Shown: positions 1 to 13,400 of the stretch, one piece after another
Position numbering within the stretch: position 1 is the first letter of the stretch
Layout: each line of letters starts with the position of its first letter
DNA from: Acanthaster planci
Lineage: Eukaryota > Echinodermata > Asteroidea > Valvatida > Acanthasteridae
Length of the DNA stretch: 17,201 nt
Assembly (NCBI RefSeq): GCF_001949145.1
Contig: NW_019091526.1
Location: 188,001 to 205,201, forward strand
Reading direction: 5' to 3'
Notes under the pieces: model-generated
Databases searched by the model: none
What the model was told of the DNA's origin: nothing
What the model saw: only the letters and a program-made list of their open reading frames with translations
Program-made: the position numbers and the translations under genes

Positions 1-1194
1 ACTCGCAACTAAAGAACACAACAATATAAAAAAATCTTCACAGAAAATTTGTTTGGATAATTGGAAAAAAGGGAACAATTTCAAAAAGAATAAAAACTCT
101 TACACTTTCATGCTGACAAATCATCCTGCTCAAGAACAAAATACAACCAAGCATGAAAATTTGTTACGCACAAAAATGTATTTCCTAATTACAGCAGGGT
201 AACCTATCGAAATGATATCAAATATATAGGCATACCAGGTCTAGTTCTGCTTAGTAAATCCACTATGATAAGCAACTTTTTCATATTATTTTTGATAACT
301 TTGTTAAGTACGTTTATTCTGCACCAATTCCATGCAATTGGGGCCAGACATGGCTAAGCTTGAAGCAGTGATTTGGAGAAGTATCAATAAAGCAACATTT
401 ATGGAAACCTAAAGTCTCCTTTTGTGATTTGGTAACAGAGCAGGAATGCATCATCTTTAACAACCGACATCAGGAGTTGAGAATGGAGGCCAAAGAAAAA
501 TCCACTAAACATCCAGCAGCGTGATCAGAATAATGGCCAAAAAAGCAACAAATTCAGCTAACGAGGCACAAACTCTCTCTCGCGCTTCTTGTAAGCTCTC
601 TTAGTTCTTTTCCCCCTACAAAATAAAAAAAGGGCAACCCCTATGATCAACAATGGGGGGGCCATGATCCTGGAATCTACACAAATTTTTTTTTGTATCA
701 TTCCTCAAAACTTCAATAACTGCATGCAAGTCATAAAATTCAACAACGGTAACAGAAGATGACCACATCAGGGCCTGTTTACACGAATGAGCAATAATCC
801 AATGCAGTGAGGAAAAATGGTATGCAGCACATATGTATTCCACATTTAGACACAAGATGGATGCTGCTCAGTAGGCTGATTAAAGCCTCTCCACATTAAC
901 AACAGCACCCCACAGAAAGAATTGTACAAACAACAGGGATGCACTCAACCATGCCAGCCCGTCTGTCAGAGACTGCTGAATGGCCAGCGTGATGTATCAG
1001 GGTGAATTCTATGACAAATCCCCCAAGTCTGAAAACTAAAGCAGTTCATCCCCCGTACACCTTATGGCACAGTTTGGCCATTCTCGGACTTAACAATCTC
1101 GAGGGGAGTCAATGTCTTTGGAATATCCTTTAATGCTTGTGTAAATGGGTCCCTGGGAGTGAAGGTTAGAGAAGATGACCGCATGACGACTGAC
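1..1194. other. Start of TRAPPC9 intron 14
   Basis: No sequence matching the next part of TRAPPC9 (LIIKLENIG-like and following) was found on the minus strand, so this intron continues past the left edge. It is AT-rich with T or A runs and a short CT-rich tract near 573-612. The part from 1062 is an open extension of exon 14 without homology. Confidence 0.75.
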
Positions 1195-1408
1195 CTCTCC
1201 CCCTGGAACAGACTGACAGCTGCGCTGGTGTTGGTCTTGCTCTCGGCCGGGTCCAGGCTGAGCGTGCTGACCGCCTGGGGTAGGGAAGTCTTGACCCTCA
1301 GTAGGGGTAAGGCAGGCACCACCGCCACCTCATAGTAGCTCTGGGGCACAGTGGAGATGTGCTTGAAACGACAGTGGTTTTCCACCCCGAGGACGTTGGT
1401 GGTGTACC
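1195..1408 (-). CDS. TRAPPC9: TRAPPC9 coding exon 14 (last exon in the window)
   Basis: 214 nt, phase 1 in and phase 2 out; acceptor CACCCTGCAG, donor GAGAG|GTCAGT. It encodes [13 protein letters not shown], then [16 protein letters not shown] and AAVSLFQGE. Human has GYHTTVFGVFSDC, VIPALPRLQISTSLP and VSVQLYNGES. The reading frame stays open to 1062, but those residues do not resemble the family (human continues LIIKLENIG), so the donor at 1194 is preferred. The remaining exons lie left of position 1. Confidence 0.92.
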
Positions 1409-4400
1409 CTGCAGGGTGGACAAATATTTTGGAAATATGAGGATGTACATCCGACGGGGGAGTTTGTCCTGGGCCGAACAGTCGAAAATTTGATGTTTTA
1501 TTGAACATGCAAATATCTATTTTTCAAGTTGGATATTCACAGGTGAAATGCAAAGAAATACTGCAGTATTTCTCTGAATTGTATCATTGGCTAAAGTTTT
1601 GCTGGATGATAAATCATTCCTTTGTGCTGGCAAAAGTGCTAAACGTGCCAAACTATTGAAATGATAACGTGTTACTTTGAGTATAAACAAAAACTGCCTG
1701 TCTGGAGGCAACGTTGAGTGAAAATCCGCTGCTGGAACAAATATTCAAATACTTGATTGAATTTCAGGTTGACTATTCAAATATTCTCTTCTTTGATCGG
1801 ACTCAGGCATGGTTCTGCTTATTCTTCAGGAGTTGTAGTTGAGTCAATTACTAGCCCAGCCACACCAAGTCAAGTTTGCTATGTCACAATACAGTTTGAG
1901 CAAGACATTTTGTAAATTCCATTTTCAGTGACGTCTCTGTTACTGAACAGGTCATGTGACAAGTAATCTTCAGCATGCTTGCTTAGACCCTTTTTTCATA
2001 GCTTCAGTCACTAACTACCCTGCTTCTTACCTACTATGGTCAGGATCCCTGCCCCCTTGGGTGTCCCCATAATGGAGACGGTGTGAGGACCCGACTCTGC
2101 TGGCAAGGTCACTGTGGCTGGGATGGGGTCAAAGTTCAAACCTTCTGTCAGAAAGCCCTGTGACAAATAAAATTTGAGCTGAATTATACACAAGTGTATC
2201 TCAGACATTATTTCAAGGGCTTAAACAAGACCTTTTCCACTCTTAGCTTCATTTAACCAGTTAGCATATACTGGGTAAAGGTTTTGGAGCCAGCAATGCC
2301 TGTGTCCTATACATAAATATTGGTTACAGACACCTTGAGGATAATTGGTTTGGGGGAGTTTCTAATTTTCAGAAAGGTTCCAACAATTTAACGCCATTTT
2401 TTCCTCAAACAGCAATTCTGGTTGTAAGCCCTTGATTTGAAGAAACAGTTTCTCAGTAATGCATACCTGAGGGCAGAACTTCAATCGCCAATAACAACTG
2501 CATCCAGATGAGGTACATGTACATTGTGAGTACTGTGATCTCTGTGTACTGGATGGAATTTCTGGTTTGGAAAAATTTAAGTTACCACACAGCTTACCAA
2601 GTTACTGACTCGCAGCTCAAACGGTAAGGGGTTGTAGAAGTTGAGACACATCTCGCAGACATCTTCTGCCACCCACTTGAAATCTGATGGATAAAGACCA
2701 ACAAGGCCATCTTTATTCCTTTTACTATGCTGGACCCACCATATGAGCAAGAACAGCTGACTGTGCTTTTTTTTCATGTGGTCTGATTTTTTAATCTCTC
2801 ATTTGCCACTGCAAGCAATTTTCAGAATCATGTAGTCCTTCATGAAGGGCATACTTGTACCCAGACCATTTATCTGGGCCCTTAGTGTAATATGCAAAAG
2901 TGGGATGAAGAGAAATCCACGAAACATCCAGTGGAGGGGTTGTGACGACAGAAACCTGAGACTTTTAGGGATTTGTAATGGCTAACAAATGGCTGAGGTT
3001 GAATGAAAGTTGCATTTGGTGTATGTTGTAAAGAGTGACTGTAGCAAAACCCGGTGCAGTCATTTCAAAATAAGTCAGTGGTCCTGGTTCTCTTGAAGGG
3101 ACTTTAAGCATTTTCTGGTCATATAAACTTTTTGACAAAGATATCCTGTTCAAAATTATTGGCAAAAATGCATCATGTGGCTGTCATTAGTTTTATTCTG
3201 CTGTTAAGTTCATGATACTAAAACAATAATTTTTTTGATGGTGTTATCTTTTTTTGTGTATTTGCAAATCTTACCAACTCTGGGTTTTAATTTCTTATCT
3301 TTGCAGACTCTGTTCTGTATTGGGGAGTAGATGAACGGTCCTAGCGACTCGCTTGAAGGACTGGTACTGAGGCTAGACTTTTGCAATAATGGAGTTAGCT
3401 GTCTTGACAAGGGAACCAACCGAAAAGCCCTGGGGGGTATAACACAAAGATTTTCAATAAAAATCATTGAAAATTAATACCCTGTCAGCATCTTGTTTCT
3501 ACCGAAAAAGTGATATCCATTACGTCAAATTTTTCAGGCATTTTGTCAGATGGAATATTTCTGATTCCTCCAGAATTTAACACTGTGTAGTGAAGTTCAG
3601 TAATGCCAAAACCTCCTAGCTGGTGGATTTGAAGAATCTAGAAAGGTGAGGATTAACTGATGTGGAGTTGGAATAATTCTTACACCTTTAGGACAATTCA
3701 CAACATTTCCATGACAACAATTTTGCACAGCCATGACTTCGTCTATCAAGATGTAGATCAAAATTCTAAAACAAGTTCTGAGAAAGTGCTTAAAGAAAAA
3801 AGACAAATTACACAACAAATCAGACCAACAAACTTGAATGACTAACAATTAAAAATTTAGTCAAGCACAAAAATCGGATTTTGAGTACTTTAGTAATTTG
3901 CTATGAATATTCAAAGTTTAAAAAGAGAAACAGGTTGGTTATAACGAAATTCTATGTATTTTATACAACGTTTTCATTCTAAAAAATGCCAATGACTTTT
4001 CCAGACCTGAAAATTTAATATAAAATTTCATGACATTGAAAAGGATAGGAACCCCAATAAACATGTCTCTTTATTAACGTATACTCACTTCACCGTTGGA
4101 AACCTCGTGAAGGGCACAGCTGGAATAATGGTGCCATTTTCCCTGGCGATCGGATGCGGAACACCGGCGACCTTGTTGGTCAGAGTGCCTAGGTTGATGG
4201 CAATCTCTCTCTTCTCGGTGGTGCTCAGCTGGTCATGGAGAACATGCAGCATAAAGGACAAAATCCTGCCGATTTAAAGAATGAGGCAAATTTGGTGGCA
4301 GCAGTGGAATAAGTTAGTTCCACACTCAAATGCACTACACTTCAATTCTGACAAAAGAATTATTAAAATTGGACAATAAACATCAAGGCCATAATATAAG

Positions 4401-7400
4401 CCCACAATATATTGCATTTCAAAACAAAGTTAAAAGTGGTTTAACTTTCAGTATAAGTTCCGAAATATGGTGGCGGCAGTAGAATAAACTAGCTCTGCAA
4501 CGTGTCAGTAAAACATGTTATCCGCAGCAAAATTTTAAAGGTCCTTAGCTAAAAGCTGGTGAAGTAAGGAAAAGCACTCTGAAAGTGGATGCAAGCTGGT
4601 CTGGTCTGAGTGAGAACATTTATACATGTAACACAAAAACAAGCTGGGCTTGAACTTCCAAGATGTCCTATTCAGCCAGAAACCCAAGTGTTAAAACTCT
4701 GCCAGCTACAAATGCAGCTTTTTAAAATTAGCCATGTTACCTAACAGCCAGCCCGTATTCCCCCATGCGTCGTGCTGAAAAGACAAGCTCATGAAGGATT
4801 CTGGTTTGCAGCAGTGGCCAACCACAGGGTTGATCTAAACAAGAAATAAATAACATTACTTATTCTGATATCCAGATCTCTCTGGCTCTGAATCTGGATG
4901 TGGCATGTTCTTCATAAAATGGACCAAAATGCAACTCTGGAAGTCATTTCTCAAAACTTCTAAAAGAGTGACTTTGATCATGTAAAATACAAATTAGCAT
5001 CTTTGGATTTATAAAAATGATTATTTGGGGATAATTAGGCATAATGTGTACATTGGTTGGCTACCAGTGCAAATCAAATGGAGTTGAATTCATTTAAAGT
5101 TTTACGTCAAAGTGTTTACACCAGAGGACTTGATTTCAAAACCTCTATCAACAACAAGGAGAATACAGTATATTTTTCAACTGATATATTTTAAAGCACC
5201 TGAGTAATAACTTAAAAAAAATATAAGCCATGAAAAAAGAGCAAAAATTGACGGAAAATGATGAGAAAAGTTTGGCTCTCTTCATTCTCAAACCGTTTAT
5301 AATCACTCTCACTATAGCAGCATATCTGCCAGGTCTTGAACCTTTCAACCACTGAAAATTATCTTTAAGTTCGGCTGCATCAAACATGTATAAAGAGTAC
5401 AATTCTTTGCAAACGTCATATTTAACAGAATTTTGATGATGTTCGAGAATTTTGACAAAAATTGCATAACATTCGAGAATGCCGAAAATGCTGTCACATG
5501 TAGTGCTTGAAAATTCCATGCGCGATGTTCATTTTGCCATATATTTTGGAGATATCCCTGCTAATAATTACATTAAAATTATTAACTCTGTGCATTGGGT
5601 TTTCCTTATGGATCGAATTTTATGTCTCGAACATAATTTTTTTCGAACGTCATTCAGTATGACTGATTTTCTTTTGAGAAACCTTGGTCCAAAGAGAAAA
5701 ATCCTGGAGCTTCGCCATTCCGTGGAGAGGCACATGAATATCGAATAAAAAAGAGGGCGCATTATCTGGGTTGATGTCAAAGGTCAAACAGGCTACGATG
5801 CAGCGAAACGTTCACTAACAAAACTGGAAGATGGAGATGGAAGCTGCAAAATCGCCACGATCGGTATTTTGGACTGCGGTTTTCGGAAACACGCTTGAAG
5901 AAAATGTGATCCGTCCAGTCGTAAAAGGATGATGGTTGGGGGGTGCTTTTTTGCACTCTTTTTTAACCACTACCAGCCGGGGACCCCGAAATCGGAGCCG
6001 TATGGTTTATATGCCTGGCCGGGGTCTCTGAACTCGGACAAAGGAAACAGGGCCCTGTAACCAAAGACTGTACTCTGAACAAAAGACCAGGCTGCTGGGC
6101 ATTACCGGCATTTNGGTGATAATCCAGCGTTGTTTTGACACCGTATACCAGGGTTTGGGGCATTGAGAGCAAGCGGATTACCACCGGGGACAAAAGTGCT
6201 CCACCACCGCAATGATGAGCCACACAGCACTGCCGCACGCTAATCTGGCCCCTATTGAAAAGACAGTTGTATAACACCGCACAATCTGGGCTCTGTTGAC
6301 AAGGCTGCAGGCCTGGATGAAATACTCGGGCATTTCAACAGGTTGTTCACGTCCATCCAAAATGCTGGCATTTGAGACTTGAATTTATTAACTCCAATTA
6401 AGTTGAAAGATGGACACAGTCATCATTGTTCCAGATATCAGCCATGACTTCGCTCATTACATCAGACATTGGGAATTAATTCACTGCGTTCACTTCAGGA
6501 AAAATGAACCCCCAAAGTTGAACATTATCTAATGGTCCATATTTTGAGGAACCTGCCACATGGATTTGTTACCAAACAAATACCTGTATCTCAACACAGG
6601 ATGATTCAACATGTCTGGAAGTCAGTAACTCCAAAATGTCACACTTTAATCAAGGATACCATTAGTAATTTCACAAAGGGTCTCAAATTGGGCAAGGGGT
6701 GATATTTTCCGATTGAATACTTTTTAGTTCTTAGAATATGTTTGTAAAAAATTACACAAACTTAAAAGGTTCAAAAGGTCTGATTTCTGGCAAAAATTTG
6801 CAAGATCTTGCGGCGTACGACATTATCCAAAATTATCTGAAGGATGCAGCACAAAAGGCCATACGTCACCTTACCTGTGGGATACTCCCTGGGGTCAAGG
6901 GTCAACTTGTAGCCTTTTATTGCCTCCATTAATAACTGGTTGCACTATAATAAGACACCAAGATATTAAACGCATGAAACATTTGATTAAATGTACACTG
7001 TACATTTGTAGTGAAGGTTTGGCATTGTGACAACCCCTTTAATATTGATGGCAAGTGAAGCAATGATATGTTTTGAGGCTGGGGTAACAAGTTTAAATTA
7101 TGCATCTGTAATTCTTCTTTCACCCCAAAAAAATGACATTACAATTTTTGTCTTTCAACGTCTTAATTTTTTCAGTTCGCAGTGCAGCAGCACAGCATGG
7201 GATTATGTTGCAGGTTCATTGCACTTTGGACTAAATATTGTATGTCTGGCATAAAAGTTGCTCAGTGGATCAACAGAAGAAATGGACTACATTGTACAGA
7301 AATGGTTACATTATTTTGGGTATGGTTGAGTGGGTACCTGACCATGTGGAAAGTGGGTACCTGGTTGCAATAAACCTGTTAAAGGCACACTCCTGCAATA

Positions 7401-10400
7401 GATCAGCTGAAAAATTAAATACAAACAGCTCAGGTTTAGCTAAATCCCACATTTTTGGAACTATTTTTATACAGTGCCAAGTACAACCTTTTTTTTTTGC
7501 CAAGCACTCAGGATTACTTCCCGAGTTTGTAAACATTTGCCATGTGGCTACAACGGTGACTGACGGCTGGCACCCTGTCCCCCCCTGCATACCATGTTCC
7601 AGGCCGGATGTTGGTTCTGGGGAGTGACGCACTGCATAGCTGCCACCCGCTTGAAGAAGGCCGCCTTTCGGTGGAAACCGATCAGTGTGAAGAGGCGAGA
7701 GAGGGCGCTGTAACGCTCCACCTTCTCCTGGTCACTCAGGTTCACGTTGATGTAGATGACGTTCTGGAGAAAGTCCGCAGCCTCTAAAGTTTTCTAAAGG
7801 CAGACAGAAAAAAAGTGGACATGGGGAGTTACCAGTATCATCTACAATTCTGTGCCAAATCAGTCCCAACTGTGGTAAGAAATCTGCACCAGCAGTCAGG
7901 TTGAGGGTAACAAGTCTCATCCAAATAGAGTGCCGAAGTCTGACGTCAGTGTGAACCAGAAAGTGCAGTGCAAACGAATGGAGTACGCGCGTGTCTTGGT
8001 TCACAAGCTGGTTCACGCATGCATGCCTTTTACACACTAATTGTGCGTATTGGCTCATTTAATTTTCCTTTTTTCCCACAGCACAGCATGCATTTTGAAT
8101 TTGGTTGGTGACAGGCAATAATAGAACATCAAATTCCGTTCAAAAATTTCCCTCAAACTCATATGCCAGGGAGGTGTGATAACAAGTACAGACAACTGAA
8201 ATAAATACCCTTAACTAAATTGATTATGAATCTAAAGAAAATATAATCAAAGGGACACAATGCATCCATCCATGAAAGTAATTGTATGACGATTCATGCA
8301 GCAAAACAACCATCACACCATCTTCATCTTAAAACCTTGTATTTGTTATAAACGTAAAAGTAAACTAAAGACTGTACATTTGCAATACACAGAATATCAC
8401 CCTCCCCCCAAAAAAATCTTCAACGGTCTTTTCATATAACTTCTAACAATGTGATTCAACAACAATACTGATAAACTGAAATTGGTAACAAAAGGAAAAT
8501 AAAATCAGATATGCACAGGGACATCCCAGAACTGGAAATCTGTTTGCAATCACGCAAAAGGAAAAAAAATGTCATCACAGATATATAGGCAATTCACAAC
8601 ACCATGTGCCACTGGGACATTGATACAGATAGGCTATTTTTCAAAAATGGTCAACAAATTTTATATGCCAGCAGTGGGGGGGGACCTTAAATTGTTCCAT
8701 TTTTTTGTTTGGGTAAAAGATTCATAGATTGTTTTAAATACTATTTTCAATTATGAAGATACTTTCTTTCCCCATACAAACTCAAAAAGGGGAAAAACCT
8801 CATAAATATCCACAGAATCACACATAAATACCATGTTTTTTCAGGTGTGAACTAAAAATGGCCTATTCGTAGCTAGCTCTTGCTAGTACATTGTATTGCG
8901 AATTACCTGTATTGCTAGTTATCGAAATGCTGTGGTGGGAAAACCAGATGCTTTGGTGAAGTTTCCTCAAGCAGTAACCCAAAATCTAAAGTAAACATTG
9001 TGCTATTTATGTGTTGCATTTCAACAAAAATGACCTTTAAACAAAAGACCCTATCACTTTCTTCCTGTACAAAGGCCTCAATTTTTATGAACAGCTTCAT
9101 GTAACATTAACTACAGTTGCTGCCAATACAATGACCAAAAACCACCACGCATTTCAGTTCTTAGTGTTGCTCTATCAATCCAAAAATTCTTGTAAGTCTC
9201 CAACCTTTGACACTACCAAGTGATGTCCCCAAAAAAGTTCCCATTCCCGAACAGAGACTGTCCCCAAATAGTGCCCATCCCCCATGCAGCAAACGTATAT
9301 CAGTGACAAGGGATTTGCTGCGTTTCAACCAACCATCATACAGCACAGTACACAATCCCACATGCTTACATAATCATGCTCATTATCATCACACAGCTTG
9401 CTACGGGAAGTGTCTCACAAACACCCAACCCGTGATGTAATCCATTGGGAACTCTTATTGAGGAAGTGCTAGATGTGAATATGTGTACTCCCATGAAGAT
9501 CGGTACAAAAATATCCAGTGTACTCTTGTGATTTTGTTGAAGCACACATCTCTTGCACATAGGTAATTCTAGCTTCGCTTGTTCCTGGGTTGTGAGAACG
9601 AAATGCAAGTTGCCGGTTAGTTACTTTGGGGACTAAAACATGATGTGAGGATGCGCCATAGTTCTCACAACTTGATCCAAGTTTTCACAACAGAAATCAA
9701 AACCCAAGAGACACAATCCGAGCCGAGGCACCGTGCACAACTTTCAGCACGTTAAGAGAACGCAGCATTTGCAAGGATATAAATGTGCGAAGTCCCCCCC
9801 AAAAAACAGAGTTCCCAACGGGATTGGGGTTGAGTTTTGGCACCCTCCCTTAACATCCAAATACCTTATGATTGCAGTAACAGGCCTGTTGAATGAGATT
9901 GGAGTAAGTACAATAAAAACAGAGTCTGGTTAGTGAGACAAATGAACATGAACAACAAACGCTTTATTCCACTTGAAAGCAAACTTAGCTGAAATGTGCA
10001 TTCCTTAGGTAAGTTCAGTGGGAAATTCACAATTGCTGTCAAAATTAATGTGACAAAGAACCTTGTGCTCTCGGAGGTAAACAGTCGGTACAAGGTAAAT
10101 TCAGCCGGCCTTTTGAAATCAGTTTCAACAGCCACTGTACTGAAAATGTCTCTGACGTAACCAATTCCTCATGAATGGTTTCATGTTTTGCAAATATGGC
10201 CTTTCTTGAAACTGAAATAAACCCTCCAGACATTCTTGATGTAAAACATCACAGGCTATGCATTGTTGGGCAATTAAAGGCTACAGAAATTCTGAAGGAC
10301 AGACTTTAAACAGATGGACAGACCGCCAGACTGGTAATCTCACCTTCTGCTGGACGAGAACCTGTGTGGCTTTGATGCAAGCTTCCATCTCAACGATGCC

Positions 10401-13400
10401 AGCGTTGGTGTACTGCAATGAGTGTTATTCCAAAGAGACATGGTTACCGTTGGATATCACATACAAATTCACGCAGCCAGCAAGGTCATTTTTCAGTTTG
10501 GTCGTTTTTCACAGTCAGTTCAGGCAAGTGAGAATCTCCACCTGGCATATCCACAAACTATTAACAAGGAGTCACAGTAGACGAGCTACTTTCAACATCT
10601 TTCTGATCTGAAGGTGTTTTTCAACCCTTGTAGAACCAGCATCAGTCAGACTGGCCCAAATTTTGAATCTATGGAGTGCCGAGGCTGACAAAATTCATCC
10701 CAAAGTCCTTCATCCAGAAAATTGTGCACGTTTGGAAATGTAAGGATGGTGTTCTACTCTCCCATGTTGGTCATGGCTGGCTACCTGTTCTACAGAGTCA
10801 GAACCGATCAGCAGTGTCATGTTACAACTGGGGCTATAAATAACACATGCATCAATGGAAGCCACTAGCTAGTAGCTACATTATTTCTCATAAGCATGTG
10901 TGCTACTCCAAGCCACAGCCATTTGATTCAAACATAGCCTCAGATAGGGCAACCACGGGCAAGTTCGACAACCACTCATCAAGTGCTGATTGATTTCTCC
11001 CAGTACCCAGGATATATTGTGTGAACAGGTTCCCAATGGAAATCGAACCAGTGATTGAAAAATGGCAGCGACTCAAACTTGCCCCAGACTGCGTCTTCTG
11101 TACAGCGCCCTCAGTGGTTCACATACCTTGCTGTAGTGGCTGATAGCCTCTTTGTACTTTTCCACGATGTCATCGGCCAACAGACAATTCTTGGGTCTTT
11201 CCTCTGAGACAAAGTCCGGGAGACCGTTGGCAAGATCAAACGACTCTGAGGGGAGAGAAACATCAAGTACAAACTGACCAGGTGACTGCGGTTTGATGAA
11301 GGTCTACTTTTTTGCATCCAGATTAGATCATCTTGTCTGACCCTTATTTCAAAATGGCAGATTTACTAAGATACCAGATGGATATTTTTTGTTACTCTCT
11401 TGTAAACACTCAAGTGTATTAAACTCGTTTTCATGACCACCCATTTTGTTAGAGACAGGTAAAAACTCAGCGTGTGTTGAGAAGTAGGTGAGTACCAAAA
11501 ACTAATTTACTTGACTTAATCAAATTCAGTAGACGAAAGTAGCACAGTTTAGAGTACATGTACTTCCCTTCGGAATGTCTGCCACATGATTCCGAGGCTA
11601 CAGTTGGTAGCCACAGTTAGAAAATGGCCCGTACCTGATCTGTGTACCCGTCCACCTATAAGGGAGTTGCCCCCACTGAAGGAGGCGTTCCGTGGGATGC
11701 CCGTCTTGGGTTTGGGTGGGTACAGCTGGATGACTGAGGCAGCGCACATGCCCTCCCAGCAAGCTGCAGAGCAAAAACAAAGCAGATAGTGCAAGACCAA
11801 AGTAGATACAGTCTACACAAGGTTCACTGAGTAAAAACCTTGTGTGAGGTCTAGTGTGTGTAGAACAAATAACTTCAGTGCTAGACATTACATGTACATG
11901 TGCTTACTCATATTCATATTTTCACTCAGTTCTACAATGTGCGCGAATTGAGGCCTTTACAATTCACATTGCTTTTGAAAACATTTTTAGTCAGCGCATC
12001 ATGCCCATGAAAACACTGCTTACTGTATGAAGATGGACTACAAGAGAAGTCTAAAAATGTTCTTCCTCCACTTGTATGTGTGTACACATGAGTGGTGCCC
12101 GTTAAATGTCTTGTTTATTAGTAAACTATTTATGAGGTTAAAGTGTCTTGTGAGGCACTCAGAAAATTTGATTCCACTTTTAAAATGTTCAACTGAATCT
12201 AAAGGCCTATGTACCTCCCATCCAAAGCCAGTCGTTAGCACCTCTGAGTATTTCCAGAGCAGACTGGTAGTGTACAAATGCCTCTTGTGTCAGGCAAGCT
12301 AGGAGGTGCAGATCAGCGAGGTGTTTGCGCATTCTTCCCTGAACTTTACGCTTGAAGGTTCTGAAAAGGACAGCGACTGAACATCAGCAACAGGCCACTT
12401 GAGTAGGACTCGTGCTTAACGTGAGTACAATTTCCAGCATGTCTGGTGATCACTTATTTCGTCACACAGCTCTGTAGTCGACTTCATAACAAGTCATTCA
12501 CAAGTCAAATCACAAATTCACAAGTCTCTTCACAAGTTACAGGGATTAACAACGCAATGTCTTTGCCAGAGTTCATTACACAGCTCGTGAATTAAGACTA
12601 GATGACTTGTGATGGGCCTGTACATGCGTGGCTCTGAAGTTTGAACTTAAGAGAGAAGTAGTATTCGATAAAACTATGAAACTGCATAAATCAATATATT
12701 ATTTAAACTGTGTTTTAGCCCAAATAAACGAAGTATTCTGAAGTCAGGGTCATTGATAATTCACACTCAAGCCCACGTACTAACACTCAATTTTTCTGGT
12801 GCATGGGGGCAAGAAAAAGTGAAGGTTCTTTTTTACCCTGTGTCACAAATTTGACATCTTGCAACAGTGGAATTATATTTTGTTCTTTACTTTTTGTGTA
12901 AAAATGTCACAAATACGAGCCAACAACTTAATGCAAGCTCAGCCATCCCCCAAAATGAAATGGTTAAAGTAAAATAACTTCAAGTTCACAGATTTCTTTA
13001 AATTCTTGGTGAGATATGACAGCTGTATATATTTTTTTCATGTAAACACCTTAAGAAATCTATTTTCACCTTGTTTCAGTGTCAATTCCCACCATATCTT
13101 TCCTCTCAAAGGGCGCCATCAACAACGGCAGGCGGTCACTCTTGTCGTTCTTCCGATCCAACCTCTTGGACTCCAGCACCCAGAACAGGGACGACAGAAA
13201 GTCTTTCACATGATCCTCCAATTGTTCACAGTTGTCCAGTCCCGAGTAATAGATGACGTCTGGCCGGGCGCCGGAGGCCGTTTTCTCAGCCTCGGCTTGG
13301 GTCATTCCAAAGAGGAAGCACCTGGCATCAAACAGGGTGTAGCGGTACGTTTGCTTCAGCGTTTCAAAGTTTGAATAAACTGTGGCCAGTTCAATATCAC

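Larger units (their letters stand above)
5740..6370. other. CpG-rich, GC-richer block inside intron 8
   Basis: The block stands out from the AT-rich intron on both sides, with CG dinucleotides every few tens of bases and strings such as CCGGGGACCCCGAAATCGGA. The words GCCGGGGACCCCGAAATCGGA-like and GCCGGGGTCTCTGAACTCGGA-like repeat directly about 45 bases apart (near 5977 and 6021). It contains the only ambiguous base of the window (6114), a 33-codon open frame at 5831 and a near-consensus DR1 nuclear receptor element at 5774-5786. It could be a young transposon fragment, an intragenic promoter or an assembly join. No terminal repeats were found. Confidence 0.6.
4835..6874. other. TRAPPC9 intron 8
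   Basis: A 2.0-kb intron with donor GTAAGG and acceptor TTCTTGTTTAG. It has three parts: AT-rich DNA with the 123-codon open frame (4835 to about 5740), the CpG-rich block (about 5740-6370), and ordinary AT-rich intron to 6874. The sharp change of composition suggests the middle came from elsewhere. Confidence 0.8.

Noticed and set aside
1062-1194. In-frame open extension of exon 14
   Set aside because: A good GTCAGT donor lies at 1194, the phase matches the family, and the extension does not resemble the LENIG-type sequence that follows in TRAPPC9.
5568-5780. Overlapping open frames on both strands between 5479 and 5780
   Set aside because: Both strands being open over the same AT-rich stretch fits chance, and neither product is recognisable; only the longer 5148-5519 frame is kept as a query.
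5940-5966. GTGC-T6-GCAC stem followed by T6, resembling a bacterial terminator or a Pol III stop
   Set aside because: The stem is only about four pairs, the genome is eukaryotic, and no Pol III gene is seen upstream.
7238-7627. 129-codon plus-strand open frame over intron 7 and exon 7
   Set aside because: Its coding look comes from lying antisense to the GC-richer exon 7; the sequence has no recognisable domain.
10258-10611. 117-codon plus-strand open frame
   Set aside because: It is antisense to exon 6, which has clear TRAPPC9 homology and exact splice phases.
11040-11075. Minus-strand GGTTCGATTTCC, resembling a tRNA T-loop box
   Set aside because: The five bases on each side do not pair and no acceptor or anticodon stem can be drawn, so it is not a tRNA.
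13006-13374. 122-codon plus-strand open frame
   Set aside because: It is antisense to exon 2, whose minus-strand frame is unmistakably TRAPPC9.
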